Shown here piece by piece: positions 1 through 5,942 of a stretch of 5,994 nt of DNA. Under the pieces are notes generated by a model. It was not told the origin of the DNA. It saw nothing but the letters and a program-made list of their open reading frames with translations, and searched no databases. A program made the position numbers and the translations under genes. This stretch comes from CAYGHG01 sp964349515 (GTDB lineage: Bacteria > Oederibacteriota > PGYV01 > CAYGHG01), in NCBI GenBank assembly GCA_964349515.1, contig CAYGHG010000137.1, forward strand, positions 1-5,994, read 5' to 3'. Every line of letters begins with the position of its first letter. Position 1 is the first letter of the stretch.

Positions 1-434
1 AGCTTAACGAGGTGTGTCGCTCCTATGCATACACAACATTTGACAAAAACTCTAAGCAGGTCCTGCTTAACATAATAGCCAATGCGATAAATAACCGCTC
101 CGCGAAACCCGTGATAGAGATTTCATGTTCCCGTACAGATCAGCTTCCGCAGCGGGCGGGCGGTAAAAAATGGAGGGCGGGTTATGAACTCTTCAAAATA
201 AGCGACAACGGGACGGGAATAAACAGGTGCGAAATAAAAAAACTGTTTGGGAAATTTTACCAGGCAGGCATGGATAAACAACTTGTGAACAGCGGGGCAG
301 GGCTGGGCTTAAGCATAGCAAAAAGCATAGTTGAACTGCACGGCGGCACGATATGGGCGGAGTCAAAGGGCAAAGGAAAAGGCGCATTGTTTTGTTTTGC
401 GATTCCTGCCTTAGAAGAGGTGAAAAGCAAGTGA
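1..434 (+). CDS. Sensor histidine kinase, C-terminal part (cut by window edge)
   Basis: This is the ATP-binding catalytic half of a two-component sensor kinase, which binds ATP and phosphorylates a conserved histidine for transfer to a response regulator. The frame is open from base 3 to the TGA at 432-434, so the start, sensor domain and phosphoacceptor histidine lie upstream. All HATPase_c boxes are visible in order: the N box (QVLLNIIANAIN, 57-92), the G1 box (DNGTGI, 204-221), the F box (LFGKFYQ, 243-263) and the G2 box (GAGLGL, 294-311), followed by the typical SIAKSIVELHGGTIWAES tail. The ATP lid looks intact. The internal ATG/GTG codons near the left edge are not real starts, because the N box would sit too close to the N-terminus. 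It overlaps the next gene by 4 bases (GTGA), implying one operon and translational coupling with a cognate regulator. The signal sensed cannot be judged. Confidence 0.93.
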   Translation, partial: LNEVCRSYAYTTFDKNSKQVLLNIIANAINNRSAKPVIEISCSRTDQLPQRAGGKKWRAGYELFKISDNGTGINRCEIKKLFGKFYQAGMDKQLVNSGAGLGLSIAKSIVELHGGTIWAESKGKGKGALFCFAIPALEEVKSK

Positions 435-799
435 AACGGGTGCTGCTGGTAGATGATGAAAAAAGCACGGGCTTGCTGTTTGAAGCGTGCTTCAAAGCCG
501 AAAAAGGGTATCAGTTTAATTTTGTATCCGGCGGGGATAAATGCCTTGATTTTTTGAAAAACCAGAAAGAAAAACCTGACATTATTCTCCTTGACGTGAT
601 GATGCCGGAAAAGGACGGATTTAGGGTGTGTTCGGAAATAAGGAAGATAAAAAAATATAGCAAGATCAAAATTTTCATGTTTACCGCGTTGAATAATGAA
701 ATAGTCGAATCGAAAGCTAAAAAAGCGGGCGCAGACGGATGCATAGAAAAAAGCCTGGGGCTTAAGTCCATGCTGGAGAAAATAAAGAGCCTGGCCTGA
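431..799 (+). CDS. Single-domain response regulator (CheY-like receiver)
   Basis: A 122-residue stand-alone receiver domain that would accept phosphate from the kinase encoded just upstream. Visible signature residues are the acidic pair D8-D9 (VLLVDDE), the phosphoacceptor D55 in IILLDVMMPEKDG, the switch threonine T85 in IFMFTA, and the conserved lysine K107 in ADGCIEKS, where the usual KP is KS. There is no room for a DNA-binding or enzymatic output domain, so it probably acts by protein contact or in a phosphorelay. I chose GTG at 431: it places the first beta strand (KRVLLVDDE) at the N-terminus as in CheY, overlaps the kinase stop, and has an AGAGGTG ribosome-binding site at 415-421. 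A longer frame from ATG 353 would only add translated kinase sequence in another frame. The partner is inferred from the overlap; the output is unknown. Confidence 0.92.
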   Translation: MKRVLLVDDEKSTGLLFEACFKAEKGYQFNFVSGGDKCLDFLKNQKEKPDIILLDVMMPEKDGFRVCSEIRKIKKYSKIKIFMFTALNNEIVESKAKKAGADGCIEKSLGLKSMLEKIKSLA

Positions 800-844
800 T
801 AAAGCGCGGCCGTCGCGGGTTCGATAGTAGTGACATTTAAAGCA

Positions 845-872
845 TTGACATTCGTTATACAAAATGTATAAT
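845..872 (+). promoter_or_regulatory. Sigma-70-type promoter upstream of the methylase-nuclease cassette
   Basis: A perfect -35 box TTGACA (845-850) and a perfect -10 box TATAAT (867-872) are separated by 16 bases. Transcription would begin near base 880, giving a leader of about 165 bases before the Dam-family gene at 1047. No intrinsic terminator separates it from that gene. The strength of the match suggests constitutive or repressible expression; the long leader leaves room for regulation. Confidence 0.75.
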
Positions 873-935
873 AAAGCTATTAAATTTACTGTTTCGAGTT
901 GAATTAGCTGCTTTCTGCCGGATTTAAAATGACTT

Positions 936-971
936 TTACATAACGGACAATTATATAGGTGTTTTATGTAA
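936..971 (+). repeat. 8-bp perfect inverted repeat in the cassette leader
   Basis: TTACATAA (936-943) and TTATGTAA (964-971) are exact reverse complements separated by 20 bases, centred between the promoter at 845-872 and the Dam-family start. The two arms lie two helical turns or more apart, as in some operators, or could pair in RNA as an AT-rich stem with a 20-base loop. With AT-rich arms in an AT-rich gap it could be chance. No C-protein or other regulator gene is present in the cassette to bind it. Confidence 0.35.
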
Positions 972-977
972 TAGAAT

Positions 978-1005
978 TTGGCACAAAAGATATTGGCAGT
1001 ATTAA
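978..1005 (+). promoter_or_regulatory. Weaker second promoter candidate for the cassette
   Basis: TTGGCA (978-983) and TATTAA (1000-1005) are spaced by 16 bases and would start transcription around 1012, giving a leader of about 35 bases for the Dam-family gene. Both boxes match consensus imperfectly (TTGACA, TATAAT). It is offered only as an alternative or additional start to the better promoter at 845-872. Confidence 0.25.
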
Positions 1006-1046
1006 AGACATGGTGGTAAGATATTTATGGATATTAAAGGAGAAAT

Positions 1047-1898
1047 ATGACGACGAAATTAGCGGAAAGGCCGGTAAAAGCAGAGCCGTTTTTAAAGTGG
1101 GCTGGAGGCAAGGGGCAGCTGCTTAATGATTTTGTACGCTTCTTTCCTGCCGCCTTCAATGGATATATTGAGTCTTTTGTAGGGGGCGGGGCGGTCTTTT
1201 TTTATCTGCATTCAAAAGGCATGTTGCAGGGTAAAAAAACGATCTTGATTGATTCAAATAAAGATCTCATTACATCATACAAATCCATAAAGGACAGCAG
1301 TAAACTGAAAGCAATAATAAAATCGCTGTCCAATGGCAAATATCTTAATAACGAGGAGAATTTTTATAAAGTCAGGTCAGTAGAAGAAAAAAATGATGCT
1401 GAAAAGACAGCGCGGCTTATTTTTCTAAACAAGACATGTTTTAACGGGCTATACAGGGTAAACAGCAAGGGCAAGTTTAATGTGCCATTTGGCAGGTACA
1501 ATAACCCGCTGATTTGCAATTCTTCTAATCTGAATGCAGTTAATAAGGCCCTTGAAAACACTGCGATTGTAAGCGGAGATTTTGAAGCAGTTTTAGAATA
1601 TGCTGAAAAGGATGATTTTGTTTATTTTGACCCGCCTTACCAGCCGTTAAGCAAGACAGCCAGTTTTACAGCTTACACAAAAGATTCCTTCGGGGTGAAA
1701 GACCAGGAACGGCTTGCGGCGGTATATAGAAAACTTGATAAACGTGGCTGTAAATTAATGCTGAGCAATTCCGACGTAAAGCTGATACGCAATTTATATG
1801 AAGGGTACAGGATAGAAGTGGTAAAAGCAAAACGAATGATAAACTGCAAATCGGCCAAACGTGGAGCCGTGAATGAGCTTGTAATACTCAACTACTAA
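1047..1898 (+). CDS. dam: Dam/DpnM-family DNA N6-adenine methyltransferase
   Basis: A 283-residue adenine methyltransferase of the D12 class (Dam, DpnM), transferring methyl from S-adenosylmethionine to adenine N6 in a short DNA site, very probably GATC. Motifs appear in the alpha-class order: the AdoMet-binding FLKWAGGKGQ (15-24), motif I ESFVGGGAVFF (42-52) with acidic D69 after it, the DNA-contacting region FNGLYRVNSKGKFNVPFGRY (132-151) strongly like E. coli Dam, catalytic DPPY (195-198) followed by PLSKTASFTAY, and LSNSD (239-243). Length is close to E. coli Dam (278) and DpnM (284), so it looks complete. The ATG at 1047 follows an AAAGGAG site at 1036-1042. It leads a tight series: 12 bases separate it from a MutH/Sau3AI-type nuclease, so it probably protects host DNA from that enzyme. 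A solitary or mismatch-repair role is less likely given the partners. Family assignment is firm; the exact target is inferred. Confidence 0.95.
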   Translation: MTTKLAERPVKAEPFLKWAGGKGQLLNDFVRFFPAAFNGYIESFVGGGAVFFYLHSKGMLQGKKTILIDSNKDLITSYKSIKDSSKLKAIIKSLSNGKYLNNEENFYKVRSVEEKNDAEKTARLIFLNKTCFNGLYRVNSKGKFNVPFGRYNNPLICNSSNLNAVNKALENTAIVSGDFEAVLEYAEKDDFVYFDPPYQPLSKTASFTAYTKDSFGVKDQERLAAVYRKLDKRGCKLMLSNSDVKLIRNLYEGYRIEVVKAKRMINCKSAKRGAVNELVILNY

Positions 1899-1910
1899 TT
1901 GGGAGGGTAA

Positions 1911-2531
1911 ATGCAAATAGTTACTAGAAGGAAAGCAATTCAAAATTTAAAAGGCTATGTAGGCAAGGATCTGTTCAATTTAGCTGAAAAAAACGGAATA
2001 ACAACTTTTATTGGTAAAAAACAGAACAAGGGATGGAAAGGATTACTATTAGAACGTCTTGCTGGATTACAAACAAACACTTTGAAAGCTCCTAATGGAC
2101 TGTCTTATGAATTGAAATCAGTTAGTTTTTATTCTGTGAAAGGGGAGCTTAGGCCAAAGGAAACAATGGCCATTACTATGATTAATCCGACAGAACTTAA
2201 GCGGGATTCGTTTTTTACCAGTCATTGTTGGGACAAATTGAAGTCGATGGTTTTCTGCTCTGTTATGTGGCATGGCAAACATGCAAAATCAGCAGAGCTT
2301 CTGAATGTAGCAAGTCTTGACTTTGCGGAGGACGACGAACTTATAAAGGAAATAGAAGCTGATTATGAATTTATCCGTAAAAAACTTATTAGCAGTGGAT
2401 TTAGTAGTCTGACGGGGAAAGACGGAAAATGGATACAAGCAAGAACAAAGGGCGCCGGACACGGTTCGACCTCGCGAGCTTTTTATGCAAGAAAGCAGCT
2501 GGTTAAAAAAATTTTTGATACTGCGTCATAG
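1911..2531 (+). CDS. MutH/Sau3AI-family endonuclease, single domain
   Basis: A 206-residue PD-(D/E)XK nuclease of the MutH/Sau3AI family, whose members cut or nick at GATC when it is unmethylated. The match to E. coli MutH runs in order: NKGWKGLLLE (39-48, MutH DKGWIGVLLE, with E48 matching active-site E56), YELKS (66-70, MutH VELKT, with E67 and K69 as the ELK catalytic pair), SHCWDKLKSM (104-113), KWIQARTKGAG (173-183) and the STSRAFYARKQLVKKIF tail. The aspartate seven residues before the ELK glutamate in MutH (D70) is alanine here (A60), with N62 the nearest polar residue. It is the length of MutH (229), not of two-domain Sau3AI (about 490). ATG 1911 follows GGGAGG at 1901-1906. Lying between two methyltransferases, it most likely is the restriction enzyme of this cassette; a mismatch-repair nickase is the alternative. 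The gene is AT-rich, at least in its first part, relative to the downstream genes. Confidence 0.9.
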   Translation: MQIVTRRKAIQNLKGYVGKDLFNLAEKNGITTFIGKKQNKGWKGLLLERLAGLQTNTLKAPNGLSYELKSVSFYSVKGELRPKETMAITMINPTELKRDSFFTSHCWDKLKSMVFCSVMWHGKHAKSAELLNVASLDFAEDDELIKEIEADYEFIRKKLISSGFSSLTGKDGKWIQARTKGAGHGSTSRAFYARKQLVKKIFDTAS

Positions 2532-2558
2532 GTTTTTGTTTTTAAGTTGTATTGATAA

Positions 2559-2565
2559 AGAGGGG
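2559..2565 (+). promoter_or_regulatory. Ribosome-binding site fixing the second methyltransferase start
   Basis: AGAGGGG lies 7 bases before ATG 2573. The frame could also open at TTG 2552, but nothing resembling a Shine-Dalgarno site precedes that codon (the upstream bases are a T-rich stretch) and the purine run would then lie inside the gene. This favours 2573. Confidence 0.75.
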
Positions 2566-2572
2566 TTATTTG

Positions 2573-3388
2573 ATGAACCGACAAAAGAAACGAAAAAAGC
2601 AAACCGGCTATTTTTTGAGACAAAACAATCGTGAGTTGCCGATTGTTGAAGAACAGGAACTACAACCCAAACTCTTCGAAGAAGAGATAACTACTGTATG
2701 GTCGTTTCCTGACAGAGGCTCATGGGCAACGCATAAAGGGGATTTCCCCGGGAACTGGGCCCCGCAAATACCTCGTAATCTCCTCTTAAGATATACCAAG
2801 GAAGACGATTTGGTACTTGATCCTATGATAGGCTCCGGTACAACACTCATAGAGTGTAAACTCCTGAACCGCAATGCAATAGGTTATGACATTAACCCTG
2901 AGCATGTTAGGATAACTAAAAACAGACTTGATTTTGAGGCATCAGGAGCCGATATAAAGGTGGAAGTCGGCGATGCAAGAAAATTAAGCAAAATAAAAGA
3001 CGAGTTCATTGATTTTATTGCCACACACCCGCCATATGCAAATATCATAGAGTACAGTAAGGGGGAGATTAAAGAAGACTTATCAAGCATCAGCAATATA
3101 GGAAAATTTTGTGATGAGGTAGAGGTAATGGCAAAGGAGTTTTACAGAGTGCTAAAACCCGGGAAGTTTTGCGCGGTTTTGATAGGATCAACCCGTAAAA
3201 AAGGGATGTTTATACCGATTCCTCATATGCTGTTGGACAGATTTATGAAAGCGGGTTTTAAACTTAAAGAGGAGATAATCAAGGAACAGCATAACTGCAG
3301 TTCTACCCCGTACTGGAAAAATCAGTCAAAAAAATTCAACTTTTTGCTGATTATGCATGAAAGCTTGTTTGTATTTAAGAAAATTTAG
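2573..3388 (+). CDS. DNA methyltransferase, N4-cytosine/N6-adenine family, HPPY motif
   Basis: A 271-residue AdoMet-dependent DNA methyltransferase of the N6_N4 family. After a lysine/arginine-rich start (MNRQKKRKKQ) come WSFPDRGSW and FPGNWAPQIPRNLL (58-71), motif I VLDPMIGSGTT (81-91) with D106 in the GYDIN acidic motif, then catalytic motif IV THPPYANIIEYS (151-162), EFYRVLKPGKFCAVLIG (189-205), and the KEQHNCSSTPYW (237-248) and HESLFVFKK (262-270) tail. The catalytic tetrapeptide is HPPY rather than the textbook [DNS]PP[YFW]. Motif I precedes motif IV, whereas beta-class enzymes such as DpnA have the reverse order. No large target-recognition insert is evident. It follows the nuclease by 41 bases and completes the cassette, perhaps protecting a second form of the site (other strand, other base, or single-stranded DNA as DpnA does) or a different site. 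Methyltransferase identity is strong; the base modified and target are unknown. Confidence 0.9.
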   Translation: MNRQKKRKKQTGYFLRQNNRELPIVEEQELQPKLFEEEITTVWSFPDRGSWATHKGDFPGNWAPQIPRNLLLRYTKEDDLVLDPMIGSGTTLIECKLLNRNAIGYDINPEHVRITKNRLDFEASGADIKVEVGDARKLSKIKDEFIDFIATHPPYANIIEYSKGEIKEDLSSISNIGKFCDEVEVMAKEFYRVLKPGKFCAVLIGSTRKKGMFIPIPHMLLDRFMKAGFKLKEEIIKEQHNCSSTPYWKNQSKKFNFLLIMHESLFVFKKI

Positions 3389-3410
3389 CGTCCGCTGAGT
3401 GTTCTTATCA

Positions 3411-3439
3411 TTGACTTTGTCTTTCCTTCTATATATAAT
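3411..3439 (+). promoter_or_regulatory. Sigma-70-type promoter for the secreted propeller gene
   Basis: TTGACT (3411-3416) and TATAAT (3434-3439) with the ideal 17-base spacer lie just after the second methyltransferase stop. Transcription would start near 3446, about 23 bases before the next ATG. This separates the downstream genes from the restriction-modification cassette, although no terminator is visible between them. Confidence 0.8.
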
Positions 3440-3468
3440 TGTTTAAAGTACAAATTTAGGAGGAAAAT

Positions 3469-4893
3469 ATGAGGAAAATCTTTATTGCATCTTTTTTAAT
3501 CCTTTCGGCTTTTTCATCGGTTTTTGCTTCCCAACTCTCGGAACTTTACACCTTTGAATCGGGTTTTTACCCTCGCGGGCTTGTGATTGCAGACATTGAC
3601 GGAGACGGCAAAAATGAAGTCGTGGTGGCGAATTTCGGGGAGGACACGCTCATCGGACAGGAAAATGACGCCGAGCCTTCGCCTTCCATAACTGTTTTTT
3701 CCACATCCGGCGTGAGGACGCTGCGCTCGGGGCTTTGCCCGAGGGGTTTGGCAGCGGCTTTTATTGACGGCGATAAATTAATGGATTTCGCGGCGACAAA
3801 TTACGCAGACGGCACAATAACCATATACACAAATAACGGCTCAAACCTGCACACCCTGCAGGCCGGAAAACACCCCGTAGGTATTGACATAGGGGACTTA
3901 ACAGGCAATGGCGAGGCTGATATCGCGGCTGCGGTTTACTCGGAAAATAAGGCTGTGATTTTTTCCCGTGATATAAACGGAAGATGGGCAAAAAAGGAAA
4001 TAGCCGTCCCAGGTTCCCCGACTGATGTCGTGATAGGCACGCTTGATAATGAGCGGGTGCTTGTGACCGCCAACTACGGCGCAGCCTCTGTATCTGTCAT
4101 AAAAATCGACAACGGCATGCCTGTAAAGCTCTATGACCTCGCTTCAGGCAACGGCCCGTGCAAACTTGAAATAGCCGATGTGACAGGCGACGGCAAGAAT
4201 GAGCTGGTCATATCAAACTTCCACGACAACACCGTATCAATAGCACAGACAGGCGCTGACGGCAAATTGTTTGTCTCTTCCACACTAAAACTTAACGGCT
4301 CAAGGCCGAACGGCATGGCGGTAGGCGACATAGACAATGACGGCGTCCCGGAAATCATAACCGCCAACAGGGATTCCGACACAATAGACATACTCGCGCG
4401 CAACGCATCCGGAGTTTATGAAGTGAGCCTGACTATCACGGTAACGGGCGACGAAAAAAAGGATTACGGCCCTGTTGAGGTGGTAATAGGCGACATCAAC
4501 CATGACGGCCTTGTGGACATAGCCTTTACCCATATGAGGAGCAACACGCTGAGGATCCTCTATCAGAGGCCCTCTGAAAACGGCGGCAAACCGAAGTTTG
4601 TAGAGGCCATGTCAGAGCATAATGTTTACAATTTCCCCAACCCCGCGTCAGACAAAACTACAATAAGGTTCTCCGCGGATAAAAAGGCTGATGTAACCAT
4701 AACGGTTTACAACGCTTCCGGCTCTGTGGTATGGGAAAAGAAGATAGGTTTTGCAAGCGTGGTGGAGGGCGTGAATTACTGCGAGTGGGATTTGAGGGAT
4801 AAAAACTCGCGCAAAGTCCCGAACGGCGCCTACGTGGTAAAAGTCTCCGACGGCACCGTTGTGGTAACCAAAAAGATAGCTGTATTAAAATAA
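3469..4893 (+). CDS. Secreted FG-GAP/VCBS-like seven-repeat beta-propeller with C-terminal sorting/FlgD-like domain
   Basis: A 474-residue exported protein. A signal peptide (1-20, ending VFA, likely cleaved before SQ) is followed by seven tandem repeats of about 45-60 residues with the pattern P-x-G-[LIM]-x-[IV]-x-D-[IL]-D-x-D-G-x-x-E-[IV]-[IV]-x-[AT]-N. They begin near 35, 91, 136, 184, 230, 280 and 335. Calcium-type acidic loops are clear in repeats 1 (DIDGDGKNE), 5 (DVTGDGKNE), 6 (DIDNDGVPE) and 7 (DINHDGLVD); repeat 4 (TLDNERV) is degenerate. Seven repeats fit a closed seven-bladed propeller, typical of adhesion or binding proteins. Residues 388-474 (NFPNPASDKTTIRF ... WDLRDKNSRKVPNGAYVVKV ... 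KKIAVLK) resemble a FlgD-type Ig-like domain or a T9SS type A sorting domain. A strong AGGAGG site (3458-3463) precedes ATG 3469. The next gene encodes a PorV/PorQ-like barrel, supporting surface delivery. The ligand is unknown; an enzyme role is not indicated. Confidence 0.9.
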   Translation: MRKIFIASFLILSAFSSVFASQLSELYTFESGFYPRGLVIADIDGDGKNEVVVANFGEDTLIGQENDAEPSPSITVFSTSGVRTLRSGLCPRGLAAAFIDGDKLMDFAATNYADGTITIYTNNGSNLHTLQAGKHPVGIDIGDLTGNGEADIAAAVYSENKAVIFSRDINGRWAKKEIAVPGSPTDVVIGTLDNERVLVTANYGAASVSVIKIDNGMPVKLYDLASGNGPCKLEIADVTGDGKNELVISNFHDNTVSIAQTGADGKLFVSSTLKLNGSRPNGMAVGDIDNDGVPEIITANRDSDTIDILARNASGVYEVSLTITVTGDEKKDYGPVEVVIGDINHDGLVDIAFTHMRSNTLRILYQRPSENGGKPKFVEAMSEHNVYNFPNPASDKTTIRFSADKKADVTITVYNASGSVVWEKKIGFASVVEGVNYCEWDLRDKNSRKVPNGAYVVKVSDGTVVVTKKIAVLK

Positions 4894-4898
4894 ACCGT

Positions 4899-4933
4899 AA
4901 AAAAAGGGCGGCAGAAAATGCCGCCCTTTTTTT
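4899..4933 (+). terminator. Strong intrinsic terminator between propeller and barrel genes
   Basis: GGGCGGCA (4906-4913) pairs perfectly with TGCCGCCC (4919-4926) around a GAAAA loop, flanked by seven A (4899-4905) and seven T (4927-4933). The A and T runs can extend the stem to 15 bp, so it would terminate in either direction. It begins 6 bases after the propeller stop and ends 14 bases before the next gene's ATG. Confidence 0.93.
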
Positions 4934-4937
4934 ATTT

Positions 4938-4944
4938 GAAGGGG
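4938..4944 (+). promoter_or_regulatory. Ribosome-binding site fixing the barrel gene start
   Basis: GAAGGGG lies 3 bases before ATG 4948 (about 5 from the AAGG core), directly after the terminator T run. The same frame also contains ATG 4918, but that codon is inside the terminator stem-loop and has no Shine-Dalgarno site of its own. Starting at 4948 also puts a clean signal peptide (MKHKAILAVLLICLPV) at the N-terminus. Confidence 0.7.
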
Positions 4945-4947
4945 ATC

Positions 4948-5859
4948 ATGAAACATAAAGCGATACTTGCCGTGCTTCTGATATGCCTGCCTGTCGCGCT
5001 CCCGGGCGCCGGCGCTTTTCCTTTTTTGCGGCTCGGAGCGGGCGCGAATGCGGCCGCGATGTCGGGCTCATACACCGCAAGGCACGGCGACGCCGCGGCT
5101 GTTTACTGGAACCCGGCTTCCGCCGGATTCAGCGATAAATACTCCATTACAACACTGCTTTCGTTCCTTCCCAATGACATGCGTTACAGCTACTTTGCCG
5201 CACTTGTGCCGACAGAGTACGGGGTATTCGGCTTAAGCGTCATGAATTTCTCGTCAGGCCCGATAGAGGCGCGCGGCGATTCTGACACGCAGGATTTTAC
5301 TTTGTTTGAAGGCGTGGACAATTCTTTTAACATCCATTACGCTTATGCGGTAAATAAAAACATTTCCGCGGGCATTACCCTTAAAATAATCACTGCGGCG
5401 CTTTACACCGAGTCTGCGGGGGGGTTCAGTTTTGACGCGGGAATGATTGCGCGTTTTAATGATGTGTTCAGCGCGGGTGTGTCAATGCAGGACCCGGCGG
5501 GAAGCGTGACGTGGTCAACAGGAACGCCGGAAAAGCCGCCTTATGTAATGAGGATAGGCGCAGCGGCGGACATAAAGGAATGGAACACCTCGTTTTCTAT
5601 TGACGGCGAGCAGGTTGAAAACGAGCAGGTGTCGGTAAAGGCGGGCGCAGAGGCGGTGTTTTTCGGCACAGTAGCTGTGAGGGCGGGGCTCTCATACGGG
5701 TTAAAAAGGAGCGACCTGAATTTCGCGGGAGGGCTCGGGATTAAGCTTTTGATAAACGGTGTTGACGTAAGATTTGACTACGCGCTTGCAAAAGAAGGCT
5801 ATCAGGATGCACCGGATTTAAACCTGGGACATAAAGCCCAGGCAGGGGTGTACTTTTAA
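4948..5859 (+). CDS. PorV/PorQ-family outer-membrane beta-barrel protein
   Basis: A 303-residue predicted outer-membrane protein. Residues 1-23 are a signal peptide (MKHK then a hydrophobic run to PGAGA). Next comes the family signature FLRLGAGANAAAMSGSYTARHGDAAAVYWNPA (27-58), which recalls the PorV/PorQ and UPF0164 group. Alternating short polar/hydrophobic strands follow to the end (for example SYFAALVP, FNIHYAYAV, FSAGVSM, AVRAGLSYGL, VDVRFDYALA), and the chain ends VYF with a terminal phenylalanine, as barrel proteins inserted by BamA often do. In T9SS bacteria PorV carries C-terminal-domain cargo to the attachment complex. The upstream gene encodes a protein with a sorting-like C-terminus, so a cargo-carrier relationship is plausible but inferred. 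Other T9SS genes are not in the window, and many PorV-like proteins occur without a proven T9SS. A terminator separates it from the upstream gene and no clear promoter of its own is visible. Confidence 0.85.
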   Translation: MKHKAILAVLLICLPVALPGAGAFPFLRLGAGANAAAMSGSYTARHGDAAAVYWNPASAGFSDKYSITTLLSFLPNDMRYSYFAALVPTEYGVFGLSVMNFSSGPIEARGDSDTQDFTLFEGVDNSFNIHYAYAVNKNISAGITLKIITAALYTESAGGFSFDAGMIARFNDVFSAGVSMQDPAGSVTWSTGTPEKPPYVMRIGAAADIKEWNTSFSIDGEQVENEQVSVKAGAEAVFFGTVAVRAGLSYGLKRSDLNFAGGLGIKLLINGVDVRFDYALAKEGYQDAPDLNLGHKAQAGVYF

Positions 5860-5869
5860 TACAAGATAT

Positions 5870-5942
5870 AAGTTAAGAAGACAGGAGACAGAAGTTAAGA
5901 AGACAAAAGACAGAAGTTAAGAAGACAAAAGACAGAAGTTAA
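5870..5942. repeat. 22-bp direct tandem repeat, 3.3 copies
   Basis: Copies lie at 5870-5891, 5892-5913, 5914-5935, with the first 7 bases of a fourth at 5936-5942. Each reads AAGTTAAGAAGAC followed by AAAAGACAG; copy 1 differs only by AGGAGACAG in the second half. Copies 2 and 3 are identical. The period is not a multiple of three and stops occur in the frames, so it is not coding. There are no spacers, so it is not CRISPR. It lies 11 bases after the barrel gene stop. Confidence 0.9.

Noticed and set aside
806..825. A tRNA T-arm-like stretch (GTCGCGGGTTCGA) shortly after the response regulator stop, near the left side of the cassette, suggesting a tRNA remnant used as an integration site.
   Set aside because: The bases after GGTTCGA do not complete the T stem, no acceptor or anticodon arm is present, and no matching copy occurs at the right border near 3389-3468.
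257..862. A 201-codon open frame on the - strand across the kinase and response regulator genes.
   Set aside because: It lies antisense to two genes with full family motifs, shows no recognisable domain, and has low-complexity aromatic-rich sequence typical of a shadow frame.
1027..1050. A seven-codon reading frame (MDIKGEI) whose TGA overlaps the Dam-family ATG, as a possible leader peptide.
   Set aside because: It has no convincing ribosome-binding site, and the purine run inside it (1036-1042) is better explained as the site for the Dam-family gene itself. A frame this short is expected by chance.
3387..3396. AGCG-TC-CGCT after the second methyltransferase as a terminator.
   Set aside because: A two-base loop cannot form a stable hairpin and no T run follows.
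4131..4533. Open frames on the - strand inside the propeller gene.
   Set aside because: They mirror the repeated coding sequence of the propeller; no start signals or known motifs are seen.
5870..5942. The tandem repeat as a CRISPR array.
   Set aside because: The copies abut with no spacers, the unit is 22 bp, and there are no cas genes in the window.
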